DNA of 64,000 bases from Diplolepis rosae (GCA_030998225.1 JAPYXD010000715.1:372001-436000), one strand, 5' to 3'; positions 34,147 through 44,576 are shown, counted from the first letter of the stretch. Notes: a model not told the origin generated them from the sequence alone. Numbers and translations are program-made.

Positions 34147-35440
34147 CTAGGTTGTTCAAAAAGTTTTGAAAGCGACATCTATAGAGCAGTAGAAGAACCA
34201 AAGTTTCTACGCCATTTTAAGATTTCATCTTTCATATGAACATACCCAAAGTGTCATTCCACTCTGTCAATTCATTGTTTGTTTACAAGCCATTTGAAGT
34301 TGACGTGTCAGTGTATTTTTGTACAATGGAAAAAACCGAATATCGTGCAGTGATAAAATTCTTTGTTTTGGAAGGTTTATCAGCAACGGAAATTCATACA
34401 AAAATGGTGAAAGTGTTAAAGGAAGCTGCTCCTTCATTTCCAACTGTGCATCGATGGGATTTAGAGTTTAGACGTGGTCGAAAAAGCGTTGAAGACGATC
34501 CACGCTCAGGACGTCCAAAAAGTGCATCAACACCAGCATACATAGCAAAAGTACAGGATATGGTTTTGGAAGATCGTCGATTGACCGAGAGAGATTTAGC
34601 AGAGGCCCTAGACATCTCATTAGGCAGTGTGAGTCATATTTTACGTGAAGTTTTGGGTTTCAGAAAGCTCTGTGCACAATGGGTGCCGCATTCGCTCACA
34701 ATGGAACAAAAACACGTTCGAATGCGACTTTCTGAGCAACATTTGGAGCGTTTTCGAAAGGATAAAAAGGATTTTTTGCGTCGATTCATCACTATGGATG
34801 AGACTTGGGTCTTCCATCATGATCCTGAATTAAAACAAGAGGCTAAGGAGTGGTGTGAACCAGGCACTTCGGCACCGAAGCGAGTTTCTGTCCAGAAATC
34901 GGCGGAGAAGGTGTTAGCATCAGTTTTTTGGGATGCAAAAGGGATTTTATTGGTGGATTATCTCCAAACTGGCAAAACAATGAATTCTGAATATTATTGC
35001 AACCTTTTGGATCAATTGAATGCAAAAATTGGTGAAAAAAGACCCGGTTTGCAGAAGAAAAAAATCCTTTTTCATCAAGACAATGCACCCGCTCACACAG
35101 CTCAAAAAACCGTCACTAAAATAACCGGATTAAAGTACGAATTGTTACAGCATCCACCTTATTCGCCTGATTTAGCTCCCTCTGACTTCTGGCTGTTCCC
35201 ACACCTCAAGAAATTCCTTCGTGGGAAGCATTTTTCATCAAACAAAGAGGTTATAGCCGTCGTAGAGGAGTATTTTGCAGGCCTTGCAGAAAGTCACTTC
35301 CATGATGGGATAAACAAGTTGGAAGACCGTTGCACCAAATGTATTGATCTTATGGGAGATTATACTGAGCAATAAAAGTGATTTCACCAAAAAAAAAATG
35401 TATTTTCATTTCCGCTTTCAAAACTTTTTGAACAACCTAG
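34147..35440 (+). mobile_element. Mariner III, full length
   Basis: TIRs CTAGGTTGTTCAAAAAGTTT (34147) and its reverse complement ending at 35440, flanked by TA. 1294 bp. Inserted into the 88-bp array of the gypsy III LTR, so it is the youngest layer of the nest. Confidence 0.97.
34326..35375 (+). CDS. Mariner transposase, intact
   Basis: Start chosen at ATG 34326 (MEKTEYR) rather than the upstream in-frame ATG at 34236, giving 349 residues, the usual mariner length. Residues 1-115 form the paired helix-turn-helix TIR-binding domain (KFFVLEGLSATEIH; LDISLGSVSHILREVL). The linker motif is WVPHSL at 119-124. The catalytic triad is D158 (TMDETW), D252 (HQDNAPAH) and D287 (PDLAPSDFWLF), exactly 34 residues between the last two, the DD34D signature. 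No stop or frameshift. The enzyme would cut at TIR ends and insert at TA. It is a candidate active source for relatives such as mariner IV. Confidence 0.97.
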   Translation: MEKTEYRAVIKFFVLEGLSATEIHTKMVKVLKEAAPSFPTVHRWDLEFRRGRKSVEDDPRSGRPKSASTPAYIAKVQDMVLEDRRLTERDLAEALDISLGSVSHILREVLGFRKLCAQWVPHSLTMEQKHVRMRLSEQHLERFRKDKKDFLRRFITMDETWVFHHDPELKQEAKEWCEPGTSAPKRVSVQKSAEKVLASVFWDAKGILLVDYLQTGKTMNSEYYCNLLDQLNAKIGEKRPGLQKKKILFHQDNAPAHTAQKTVTKITGLKYELLQHPPYSPDLAPSDFWLFPHLKKFLRGKHFSSNKEVIAVVEEYFAGLAESHFHDGINKLEDRCTKCIDLMGDYTEQ

Positions 35441-36278
35441 TATCTAAGAGTTAGCCTCAAGAAATAGTGAGAGATACTCGGGGATCCGAGTGTCTCGAAG
35501 AGTTAAAAGGGTTGAGATAATTCTTAGCGATCTAGGAGTTAGTCTCAAGAAAAGAAGAGAAGAGTTATCGGCTAGACGGACTTACAGACTTTTTGGACTG
35601 GATTGCGGCGGGCAGAATCAAACTTGGCACTTGTAGGTTGGACATCTTTATTCGAGATTTGAAGAGCGTCTTTTGTTGCGTAGGTCAGGAACTCCTGACC
35701 AAAGTGAACTGTCTATCTAGCGTCTCGAGGCCCTTTTTATAGGGATAAGGAATGAGGAGAAATGTCGCAGTGGAAGGAGGTAAGGGTTTTTTTAATATAG
35801 TTTTTGGGTACAGAGCCTCCTTCCCTTATTCGACTTTGCTAGCTTCTTGGAGGGAGGAAGTATCGCTGTCTTCCTCTATCCTATGGCTAGCGTCGCTGCG
35901 TCCTTTTCTTCCCTGTTGGTGGTGACCGATCGAGAAGGGGTAGACGCTGAGAGGGTCTACTTGCCTCCCCCGCTTTTCCTCGCTTTCCCAGCTTTCACTT
36001 TTCCTATCTTGTAGGAGTGAAGTCCGTTTCGTGGCAAGGGGGTAGCGGGGAGAGGGAAGATGCTGGTGGATCGGTCAGCCGTATGGGTGAGACAAGGAAA
36101 GCGTTTTTCCGATGTCTAAGCGTGTGTCAGAAAAGGACGCATGACCATGCCGTTCTAACGGTACTAATTTTGAGGGACCTCGAGTCGCTTTTAAGTAAGT
36201 TTCGGACAAGAATCTTACTGATAGAAAAATTGAGTATTTTTCTGTCGCTAAGGTATACGGCTTAAGGCGCGTATATCA

Positions 36279-36299
36279 ACTCCTCCCCTTCTTTTTAAG
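36279..36299 (-). promoter_or_regulatory. Polypurine tract of gypsy III
   Basis: On the minus strand, AAGAAGGGGAGGAG lies directly before the LTR start TGATATACG, the expected plus-strand priming site. Confidence 0.85.
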
Positions 36300-36515
36300 A
36301 TGCTTGTCCGATATGTTGGCTAACTATTTTTATCTTATGTATAGACTATTTTTACATGAACTTAAAACTAAGGTAAATTATACAAGAAAAGACAATACTT
36401 AATTCTAATCTTAGACTAATATCTTAAATTGGTATTTTTTTCCTATTAGTATTACTAATAATCTAGGCGTGTTTCGTAACTACTTAATTGTCTATGATAG
36501 GTGAAAGTAACTTAA

Positions 36516-39500
36516 TTAAACGCGTCTCGTCCGAGGCGTGTACAGCCGTGATTCCCGATAGTAGGGTGTCCGGTCTGTCCTTAGAGCGTAGCGCTTCCCT
36601 GCGTCTTGTTCGTTGTCATCCATTTGATTCCCCCCTGGGAATCCATTTTTGGTTTCTTTGGTTTCCTCGTTTCCATGCAGCTGTTCGCCGTTGTTGGAAT
36701 TTGCTGAGGTTGAGCACCGCTGTGCTTCGTCTTGGTATCCTCGGGTTGGGCACGACTGTCCATCGTTGCCATGGCGACCTACGAGCGGTGTTCGATAGCT
36801 TCCGCCAGTCGAAGATTTGGCGCTGCTGCCAGTCGTAGGTCTGTCGTCGTCATGATAAGACGTGTTTGGCTGTGTCAGCGTGTTGTCGTAGTTGTCGTGC
36901 CTGCCGCCAGTCGACTGTTTGGCGCTGCTGCCAGTCGGAGGTGTGCTGTTGCTGAGATAGGATGTGCTTGGCTGCTGATGTGCCCTGTCGTTCCCTCGCT
37001 GGCTTGGTCGTCTGTCATCACCGTGTTGGGTTTCTCCGGTGTTTCCGTCGTAACTGTCGTCGTTACCAGCTGGGTTGACTTCGAGACGGCTGCCTATGGG
37101 TACTGCCTGGAGTTGTGAGCCATGGATTTTAAGCTGTCTACCATCGCAGAGTACCCAGTAAACGTCACCTGCTATTTTCGAGACGATCGTGTGTACTCCG
37201 GACTTTCGGTAAGTGAAACCTTTGTTTAGTTTCTTTTCAGCGTTGGATAGTGGGTGCGTGAGAGCATAAACCTGATCTCCAGGTTGGTATTCGTGTACCA
37301 GGTTTGCTCCAGCATAGCATCGTTGGTACTTTTCTTGGTGTTGACGTGCTTGTTCTCCTCTAGTGTTGCGGTCTATCATCTCTTGTGGCTCATTGTCGTC
37401 GAATCTCCATTCTCCAGGGCGTTGGATAGTCTGCCCGAGTAAGAGGTGGCTTGGAGTTTGTCCCGTGGCGGCGTTTCTCCGTCGGTGCAGGTTGAAAAGT
37501 ATCTCCGGAAGGTAAGTGTCCCAACGGTTGTGTTTACCTTGGTCGATTCTTAGCCGTATACCTTTTTTTAATTCCTGATTTCTTCTTTCAGTGGGGTTGG
37601 CCCTAGGATGGTAAAGTGGAGTGGTCCAGAGGTCGCAGTCCCATTTTTGGCAGGCATCAATCCAATTTTGGCTGGTAAATTGTTTGCCGTTGTCGCTTAG
37701 GATCTGGCGAGGGTATCCCCATCTTGGGAAAATTTCTCTCTCGAGGGTGGCTATGAGTACTGGTGTTTTGGCTGATGCAATAGGGAAGGCTTCCACCCAT
37801 CGGGAAAAAAGGTCGGTAATTACTAGAATGAATTTTTTTCCAGTGTCAGTCCTTGGGTAAGGTCCCATTAGGTCCAACGCGATGGTCTCCCAGGGTGCTT
37901 TTGCTCGTCGAGGTCGTAGGCAGTCCGTTGCACTGGCTCGTACTGCTTTGGTGCATATACAGAGATGACAGCTTCCGACGTATTTTCTGGTATCTCGGCG
38001 CATTCCTGGCCAGTAGTAGTGATTCTGGATATCCAGCAGGGTTTCGTCCATTCCAGGGTGGCCGGCTAACGTGGTATCGTGGTGCTCGAAGAGGACAGGT
38101 TCGACCATATCGCGAGGCACACGTAGAGACCAAGAATTTTTGGCTTGGTGGCGTTTCCAGAATCCTCTGTGGTCCAGACGGTGTTCTTGAACGTATTTTT
38201 CCTGTATCGGCGTTCTCGTTGGCTGGTTATTTAGTTCTGTCCATCGTTCAACTTCACGAGCCACCACTGGGTCGTTTTGTTGTGCCTCGCACACACGGTT
38301 GAACATTGGTGGCACTCCGGTTACATTGATTGTGGGTCGATGTTCTCCGTTGGTTGATAGGGGTGAATTTCGTGTAGGTGGAAGCATCCTTTCCAGGTCA
38401 GGCTCTCCAGGAGTTGGTGCACTTGGGTCGGGGTGGCGAGAGAGTGCATCTGCCAGTTCGTTGTTTTTTCCAGGGCAGTGCTCGATCGTAAACGACAGTT
38501 CGTCGAGTAGGCAAGCCCACCTTGCCAGTTTTGAGCGGCTATCCTTTATTCTTCTCAGCCAGGTTAGCGCCGTGCTGTCCGTCCTGAGGGTGAAGTGGCT
38601 GTCTTCTAGGTAAGGACGGTATCGTTTAATCGCCCAGATCACTGCCAAGCACTCCTGTTCATTGCAGTGGTACCTCGATTCTGCAAGGGTGAACTTGGCG
38701 CTTGCATAGGAGATGATGCGTCTTTGGTTTCCAACACCTTCCTGCATTAGGATTGCGCCCATTCCCCGGGCGCTAGCGTCTGTTTGTAAGATGAAGGGGA
38801 GCGCTGTGTCGGGCCGATCCAGTGTCAAAGGTTGGCCCATTAGTTTTTTTATCTTCTCGAACGCTGCTTGTGCCGATTGATTCCACTGGTACTTCTTCTT
38901 TGTATCCAGGAGATCGGTCAGTTCCGCTGCAGTTTCTGCAAAGTGGGGTACATATTCACGTAGCCAGCCACACGTACCTAGAAATTGGCGTAGTTCTTTC
39001 CGGTTCTTCGGAGGGTTGGCCTCCAAGATAGCGCGAACGTGTTCAGGCTGTGGTTGGTTTCCCTTGGTAGTTACTACGTGGCCTAGATAGTCCAGCTTCT
39101 TCTGGCCGAAGTAACATTTCTTAGGGTTGCAGGTAAGGCCGTAGAACTCCAGTTTTTCTAGTACTAGACCGAGCTGCACTAGGTGCTCCTCTTCGGTGTT
39201 TGAATATATAATTATATCGTCGAGGTAGGCAATGGCAAATTTCCGCCAGTAGTTACCTAATACTTCTCGCATTAGGTTCTGAAAAGTGCAAGGTGCATTT
39301 TTCAGGCCGAAAGGCATTACCTTGAATTGGTACTGCCCTCCATCGGGAGTTGAGAAGGCTGTGTATTTGCGAGAATCGGCATGTAGGGGAATCTGCCAGT
39401 ATCCGCTTTTTAGGTCAATCGTCGAGAAGACCTTGGCTTGCCCTATCTCTTTCAGAGTCTCGTGGATCACAGGTAGCGGTTGTGCTGCGTCGATAGTCAG

Positions 39501-39770
39501 GTCGTTTAACCTCCGGTAATCTACGCAGAATCGTTTTGTTCCGTCTTTCTTTGTCTGAATCAAAGGTGGTGAGCTGTAAGGCGATGACGTGGGCTCGATG
39601 AAGTCGTCTGCAAGCATCTCTGGAACTTCCTTGTCAATCACCATTCGGTGGGCATTAGAATATCCTCTAATTGGGATTCTGAAAGGTTGATTGTGTCGAA
39701 GGTGAATCTCGTGTTGTACAGCAAGTGCTCTATTTAATTTTCCTCCTTGAAAAAAAAATATTCGCATGGC
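36516..39770 (-). CDS. Gypsy III Pol: RT, RNase H, integrase
   Basis: One frame of about 1,080 residues, open from 39812 but meaningful after a T9 run at about 39752-39760. Numbering from the open frame: RT residues about 40-250, with TIDLKSGYWQ (D133) and YLDD (196-199). RNase H about 335-460 (QTDASARG, ECLAVIWA, RTDSTALTW). Integrase zinc finger H578, H585, C615, C618. Integrase core D647, D707 (SDNGKQFTS) and E742. The last about 190 residues are Gly/Ser/Thr/Asn-rich with repeated TGSSAK(Q/S)STGG. All catalytic residues are in place. There is no start codon, fitting expression by frameshift from the protease frame. Stop at 36516. Confidence 0.95.
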   Translation of the reverse strand, partial: AMRIFFFQGGKLNRALAVQHEIHLRHNQPFRIPIRGYSNAHRMVIDKEVPEMLADDFIEPTSSPYSSPPLIQTKKDGTKRFCVDYRRLNDLTIDAAQPLPVIHETLKEIGQAKVFSTIDLKSGYWQIPLHADSRKYTAFSTPDGGQYQFKVMPFGLKNAPCTFQNLMREVLGNYWRKFAIAYLDDIIIYSNTEEEHLVQLGLVLEKLEFYGLTCNPKKCYFGQKKLDYLGHVVTTKGNQPQPEHVRAILEANPPKNRKELRQFLGTCGWLREYVPHFAETAAELTDLLDTKKKYQWNQSAQAAFEKIKKLMGQPLTLDRPDTALPFILQTDASARGMGAILMQEGVGNQRRIISYASAKFTLAESRYHCNEQECLAVIWAIKRYRPYLEDSHFTLRTDSTALTWLRRIKDSRSKLARWACLLDELSFTIEHCPGKNNELADALSRHPDPSAPTPGEPDLERMLPPTRNSPLSTNGEHRPTINVTGVPPMFNRVCEAQQNDPVVAREVERWTELNNQPTRTPIQEKYVQEHRLDHRGFWKRHQAKNSWSLRVPRDMVEPVLFEHHDTTLAGHPGMDETLLDIQNHYYWPGMRRDTRKYVGSCHLCICTKAVRASATDCLRPRRAKAPWETIALDLMGPYPRTDTGKKFILVITDLFSRWVEAFPIASAKTPVLIATLEREIFPRWGYPRQILSDNGKQFTSQNWIDACQKWDCDLWTTPLYHPRANPTERRNQELKKGIRLRIDQGKHNRWDTYLPEILFNLHRRRNAATGQTPSHLLLGQTIQRPGEWRFDDNEPQEMIDRNTRGEQARQHQEKYQRCYAGANLVHEYQPGDQVYALTHPLSNAEKKLNKGFTYRKSGVHTIVSKIAGDVYWVLCDGRQLKIHGSQLQAVPIGSRLEVNPAGNDDSYDGNTGETQHGDDRRPSQRGNDRAHQQPSTSYLSNSTPPTGSSAKQSTGGRHDNYDNTLTQPNTSYHDDDRPTTGSSAKSSTGGSYRTPLVGRHGNDGQSCPTRGYQDEAQRCSTSANSNNGEQLHGNEETKETKNGFPGGNQMDDNEQDAGKRYALRTDRTPYYRESRLYTPRTRRV

Positions 39771-40262
39771 ACTCGACGAGTTCCCAGAATTTGTTCGCGT
39801 ATGTGTCGTCAAACTCGTGGTTAATAATCTCCTTCAAGGCGGTAGGTAGTGCCATGTTGGTTGTTCGTGTGTGCGGGGCTGCGAATACCCTCTGGCGCTG
39901 CTTCAGTCCCAGATACAAGCAATTTGCGAGGTTGTCAATGATGACACCGTGATCGCACATCCATGTCCTACCTAGCACGAGGTCATGACGGGAATCTTGG
40001 GTTGCCAGGAATTCGCCCGGATACGATTTGCCCTGTATCGTGACGTCCAGGCTCACGGTCCCATATAGTTTCATGATGGCACCGTGAGTTGCCAGATCAG
40101 CTTCCGAGGGGCTGTTACGTAGGTTGTTTTTCTGGGTAGTGGTGAGTAACTTCATGTTTACGAAGTTGTCTGAAGCCGCGCAGTCTATGAGTGCCAAGAT
40201 CTCCTTATCTCCTAGGTTGGCACGAATGTGGAGAAGGGAATGTGTGGATGCTCGGGCGGCGG
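39730..40262 (-). CDS. Gypsy III aspartic protease
   Basis: The frame is open from about 40262 (just inside the gag end) to a stop at 39730 and lacks an ATG. The active-site block reads LALIDCAASDNFV, where DCA replaces the usual DTG or DSG. DLVLGRTWM is the second conserved retropepsin segment. The C-terminal end enters an A/T run (NIFFSRRKIK), after which the RT frame is one base away. It would cut Gag-Pol. The substitution at the active-site loop is notable. Confidence 0.8.
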
Positions 40263-40265
40263 ATA

Positions 40266-41303
40266 TTATTGGTTTGTGCTGGAGCCTTGTGCAGGTGAGT
40301 CGTGGTCCGCCGCCCTGCGCCAGTTTTCCTGTGGCTGGTTCCTTTTCTGTTCAGCCAGTACTGGACAGTCCTTATGCAGGTGGCGACCGGGACAGTAGTA
40401 GCATCGACGCACATACTGCTCTGTGTTGTCGCCTCGGGCCTGGCTAGAGCCCAGTGGTTTGCTGGGTGCGGATTTTGGTTTTTCCTCTGGTCTTGGTTTC
40501 GTCCCCAAAGCTTCGAGATCGTCAGCCTCGACCTGGTTGGCACGGTTGACCAAGTCTGTGAAGGTAGTGGGGTTTGCCGCTCGTATTACTCGCCTGATAC
40601 TCGGTTTGATTGTTTCGAGCATCAGTGAGACTAGTTCTTCTTCGGTATCGCCAGGTCTGAGGCGCTTTGCGAGCAAATATTTTTTTTGCAGGAATAATCC
40701 TACGGGTTCTTTCTCCAACTGTTTGGTTGAGTAAAGTTGAGTCCGTAGGCGTAAGATTGTGCTGGTACCAGCAAACTTGTTTGTGAATAGCTCACAGAAT
40801 TCTTCCCAGGGTAGATTGAAAGATTTGTAGGCACTCCACCATTTGGCAGCTGTATCCTGGAGTGCTTTTCCCGTAGTTCGAGTCCAGTGACTCCGGGCTA
40901 TCTCTGTCTGCCTCAGGTAGTTTTCGCATTCCCTGAGAAAGATTTCGGGATCTTCGTGATCAAAGCCTGAAAATTCTGGCATTGGTGGGGCTGGTGCACG
41001 GAGAGCCTGAATTAGTGCCCTGAGGTCCGTGATTGTCATTGAAAGTGGTATGGATGAGTTAGCCGAGTTTGTTGTCCAGGTAGATTCTGTTGATCCTTGC
41101 TGACTCTCTTCTGTGGCTGCAGTACGGCATTCCGAAGTGGCTTGGATGTCCATGTTGTTTTCCTCGGTTGGTTTGTTGGCTGGGTTGGTTGTCTTGGGCG
41201 CCACCGGATTTTTATTTCGGTCACTTCCGGAAGTGACTGCTGTAGATCGGGTGGAGATGGTACGCTCGACAGTTTTCTTGTTTACCGGCGAGTGTAAAAC
41301 CAT
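40266..41303 (-). CDS. Gypsy III Gag
   Basis: ATG at 41303, 345 residues, complete. The N-terminal 100 residues are Thr/Ser/Asn-rich. About 100-260 is the helical capsid-like domain (PMPEFSGFDHEDPEIFLRE, WWSAYKSFNLPWEEF, LFLQKKYLLAKRLRPGD). About 300-318 is a single nucleocapsid knuckle (CYYCPGRHLHKDC). It assembles the particle and binds RNA. The protease frame follows at a different phase with no spacer, consistent with a -1 type gag-pol arrangement. Confidence 0.92.
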   Translation of the reverse strand: MVLHSPVNKKTVERTISTRSTAVTSGSDRNKNPVAPKTTNPANKPTEENNMDIQATSECRTAATEESQQGSTESTWTTNSANSSIPLSMTITDLRALIQALRAPAPPMPEFSGFDHEDPEIFLRECENYLRQTEIARSHWTRTTGKALQDTAAKWWSAYKSFNLPWEEFCELFTNKFAGTSTILRLRTQLYSTKQLEKEPVGLFLQKKYLLAKRLRPGDTEEELVSLMLETIKPSIRRVIRAANPTTFTDLVNRANQVEADDLEALGTKPRPEEKPKSAPSKPLGSSQARGDNTEQYVRRCYYCPGRHLHKDCPVLAEQKRNQPQENWRRAADHDSPAQGSSTNQ

Positions 41304-41374
41304 CTCTTTTTGTGAGCCGGCGATGAGACTTTTAAGGTCGTGAGTTAGAAAAAATATTATTTATTTTTCGAGCC

Positions 41375-41394
41375 CCATGAGTTGGGCCGCCAAT
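41375..41394 (-). promoter_or_regulatory. Primer-binding site of gypsy III
   Basis: Directly after the 5' LTR end on the minus strand: ATTGGCGGCCCAACTCAT. TGGCG at this position is typical of tRNA primer binding. Confidence 0.7.
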
Positions 41395-43400
41395 TGATAA
41401 GGTCCTAACGTAGTGGTACGGGTAGGAGGTAGGATCTTATTCTAAGGGGTGGGAGTAGTCAGTGACGAGTCGTTGGGTTCGAAAAAAAGCAAGGTAGATC
41501 ATTTATTCCTTTAACATACAGAAGGGCTTAGACCCTGTAAGGGTGCGTACGAAGGTGGGCCCGTGGTCGGGGCGCTGGCCGGGGCCTGTCCGGGCTGCCA
41601 AGGTATCGGGTCGAGGGGCCGCGAGGCTTGGTAGGTGGTCGCTGGGGCCGTGTGGCTCGTCGCTTCGTAGAGGGATCGTCGGCTGGGGGAGAGATCAATT
41701 TAATTCCCCTCCTGGGCGCTGGCCTGGCGCGGTTGTCTGACGTCAAAGGTCGACGTTCTCGTGGCGGTTTTTCGCCGTCGTCCTAGGGGCCGAAAAGTCG
41801 GCGAGACACGGCGCCACCCTTGGCTGCGTCCTGGGCGAGTCTAGTGGTTCGCTCGGGTGTGAGGCGAATCGGGGTGCAGGACAGTTCCAACTCCCAGACT
41901 GGGGATCGTAGCAGCTCGTCGAGGGTGCGGCTGGACTCCGAGGTTCCCTCCTTGGTTGTCGCCTCGATGCTCGCTGTGTGATACTTGGCCACCCGGTCAA
42001 ACAGTTCGTCGAGGGGAAAACCTGGCGACGTCCTGGCTGCAGTCGTGTGAGGGCGACGTGGCGGTGTGGTCTTGGTCGCTGGCGTGGGGGTAGCTGGCCT
42101 AACCAAGTCGTCCTTCGGCGTGGGCTGGTAGTCTATCAAGAGATAGAGAGGGAGATACTCAGGGATCTGAGTGTCTCGAAGAGTTAAAAGATTTGAGATA
42201 ATTCTTAGCAATCTAAGAGTTGGTCTCAAGAAATAGAGGGAGATACTCAGGGATCTGAGTGTCTCGAAGAGTTGAAGACTTGAGATACTTCTTAGCGATC
42301 TAAGAGTTAGTCTCAAGAGATAGAGAGGGAGATACTCAGGGATCTGAGTGTCTCGAAGAGTTAAAAGATTTGAGATAATTCTTAGCAATCTAAGAGTTGG
42401 TCTCAAGAAATAGAGGGAGATACTCAGGGATCTGAGTGTCTCGAAGAGTTAAAAGATTTGAGATAATTCTTAGCGATCTAAGAGTTTGTCTCAAGAAATA
42501 GAGGGAGATACTCAGGAATCTGAGTGTCTCGAAGAGTTAAAAGGTTTGAGGTCATTCTTAGCGATCTAAGAGTTAGCCTCAAGAAATAGAGAGAGATACT
42601 CGGGGATCCGAGTGTCTCGAAGAGTTAAAAGGGTTGAGATAATTCTTAGCGATCTAGGAGTTAGTCTCAAGAAAAGAAGAGAAGAGTTATCGGCTAGACG
42701 GACTTACAGGCTTTTTGGACTGGATTGCGGCGGGCAGAATCAAACTTGGCACTTGTAGGTTGGACATCTTTATTCGAGATTTGAAGAGCGTCTTTTGTTG
42801 CGTAGGTCAGGAACTCCTGACCAAAGTGAACTGTCTATCTAGCGTCTCGAGGCCCTTTTTATAGGGATAAGGAATGAAGAGAAATGTCGCAGTGGAAGGA
42901 GGTAAGGGTTTTTTTAATATAGTTTTTGGGTACAGAGCCTCCTTCCCTTATTCGACTTTGCTAGCTTCTTGGAGGGAGGAAGTATCGCTGTCTTCCTCTA
43001 TCCTATGGCTAGCGTCGCTGCGTCCTTTTCTTCCCTGTTGGTGGTGACCGATCGAGAAGGGGTAGACGCTGAGAGGGTCTACTTGCCTCCCCCGCTTTTC
43101 CTCGCTTTCCCAGCTTTCACTTTTCCTATCTTGTAGGAGTGAAGTCCGTTTCGTGGCAAGGGGGTAGCGGGGAGAGGGAAGATGCTGGTGGATCGGTCAG
43201 CCGTATGGGTGAGACAAGGAAAGCGTTTTTCCGATGTCTAAGCGTGTGTCAGAAAAGGACGCATGACCATGCCGTTCTAACGGTACTAATTTTGAGGGAC
43301 CTCGAGTCGCTTTTAAGTAAGTTTCGGACAAGAATCTTACTGATAGAAAAATTGAGTATTTTTCTGTCGCTAAGGTATACGGCTTAAGGCGCGTATATCA
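41395..43400 (-). repeat. Gypsy III 5' LTR
   Basis: 2006 bp. Nearly identical to 32717-36278 outside the mariner and a deletion at about 42131 that removes the N-terminal half of the LTR ORF. The remaining ORF (42406-41783) is a fusion of repeat sequence and the ORF C-terminal part. Confidence 0.97.
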
Positions 43401-43404
43401 ACTC

Positions 43405-43495
43405 TCTTTGTTATAGTTCTTCTTGGTGATTATTAATATTGATTTCAAAAGAGAGTAGGACTGTTATCTACTGATAGATTTATAAACATCCTACA
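43405..43495 (+). repeat. Gypsy II 5' LTR, second part
   Basis: Continues the LTR after the gypsy III insertion. Matches the last about 90 bp of 47858-48112. Confidence 0.95.
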
Positions 43496-44576
43496 TTGGT
43501 GACCCCGAATTCGTTGCAGGAAGCCGGGAATTAACCAGGAGAGAACTATATTTAAGATCAAGATATCCGACAGTTACGAGAGTGCCTTATCAAAGCACAC
43601 GTTGTTGGTGTTCACCTTCGAGCTGCCCTTTGTCGGCGTCTGCCTATTTTTATTACTGCTTGGTGGGCTCTTTAGCGTCAACTGGCCAGAAGTCGTTCTC
43701 GGAGCTCACCCTGACGCTGCTCTTCGATTTTCTTCAACGGAACGAGTTGCTGTTATTTGGCCTCCGTATTCACAATATCATCTTCCTCGTGGCTTTAAGG
43801 AGGGCCATTTGTTTCTGTTGAAAAGCAGATACAGCCATTTTCGTTTGACAAACCCCAGTTCAACATCTGTCGTCTACACGTAGCAACTTCATCTCCAAGC
43901 ATCGAGAACATCAAGTGCATAGGTTAGAACTTTTGGTCTTTCTGTAATTGAAGACAGCAAAATTTCAGACGGAAGCCATATTGAATTGTTAGCTGCGCAT
44001 ATAATAACGTGAGTTCTCGTCTCACCTGGTAGAACCTAAACGACTTATCAAAATTCCAAATAGTTGATTATTTTATTTGGACAGTCGTACATTTCAATTG
44101 TTTCAACGTTTATAGACAAAGTTAATATAAAAGAAACGAATATGTAGTCAAATCATTTTTCTTAAGCGAATTCAGTGTCTAAAAAATCATTGGTTGCTAA
44201 TAATAATTCAAGAGGAGCACGAAATCAAGCAGATTAAAAACATAGCTCTCCAAAATATTATTTAAATAGTATTATTATTTTCATGCAATCAATGCAAAAT
44301 AGGCACATATTGATTGACATGAAATACTTCAAATAAACAACAAATCGAATATTACAAATTCAGGTTAAAACAACTTTATATTGTAATTCGGTGTAGGTTA
44401 TTTAAATAAGTTTATTTTGTAACACGCCTGCGCGCGTGGAATAGGTATTTTGTGCTGCACTAGCGTCGTGCAAGGCATTAGTTCGAAACATTGCAAATTT
44501 TAGTTACAAAAATATTCCTTCTTACACTACTTGTATTTCTTATACTAATTCTTATAGCTTGACACAATGTCTCCTG
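43496..44576 (+). other. Gypsy II primer-binding site and leader
   Basis: TTGGTGACCCCGAATTCG at 43496 directly after the LTR is a gypsy-type primer-binding sequence. The next kilobase is an untranslated leader. The 79-93-codon frames at 43582-43883 have no counterpart that I recognise. Confidence 0.7.

Larger units (their letters stand above)
33724..35560 (-). repeat. 88-bp tandem repeats in gypsy III LTR, split by mariner III
   Basis: Units beginning GAGATACTC occur at 33724, 33822, 33911, 33999 and 34087, with one more after the mariner at about 35470. Each carries GATCTGAGTGTCTCGAAGAG. Six units (42152, 42240, 42329, 42417, 42505, 42593) lie in the other LTR. Confidence 0.9.
32717..36278 (-). 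repeat. Gypsy III 3' LTR (contains mariner III)
   Basis: 3562 bp including a 1.3-kb mariner. Contains an LTR-internal ORF and an 88-bp tandem array, and has about 350 bp (about 33453-33810) that the other LTR lacks. Confidence 0.95.
32717..43400 (-). mobile_element. Gypsy III: young, nearly intact Ty3/gypsy element
   Basis: TSD ACTC at 32713-32716 and 43401-43404. LTRs 32717-36278 and 41395-43400 (TGATA...ATCA termini). Minus-strand order: 5' LTR, PBS, gag, protease, RT-RNase H-integrase, polypurine tract, 3' LTR. The LTRs are almost identical outside indels, so the insertion is recent. The LTRs are unusually long, about 2.0-2.3 kb without the mariner. Confidence 0.97.

Noticed and set aside
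36017..39519. Plus-strand frames opposite gypsy III pol and LTR
   Set aside because: They are antisense shadows of a well-supported minus-strand pol and LTR.
43582..43883. Membrane-like ORF in the gypsy II leader
   Set aside because: Hydrophobic run but no homologue known to me, no conserved context, and located between PBS and gag.
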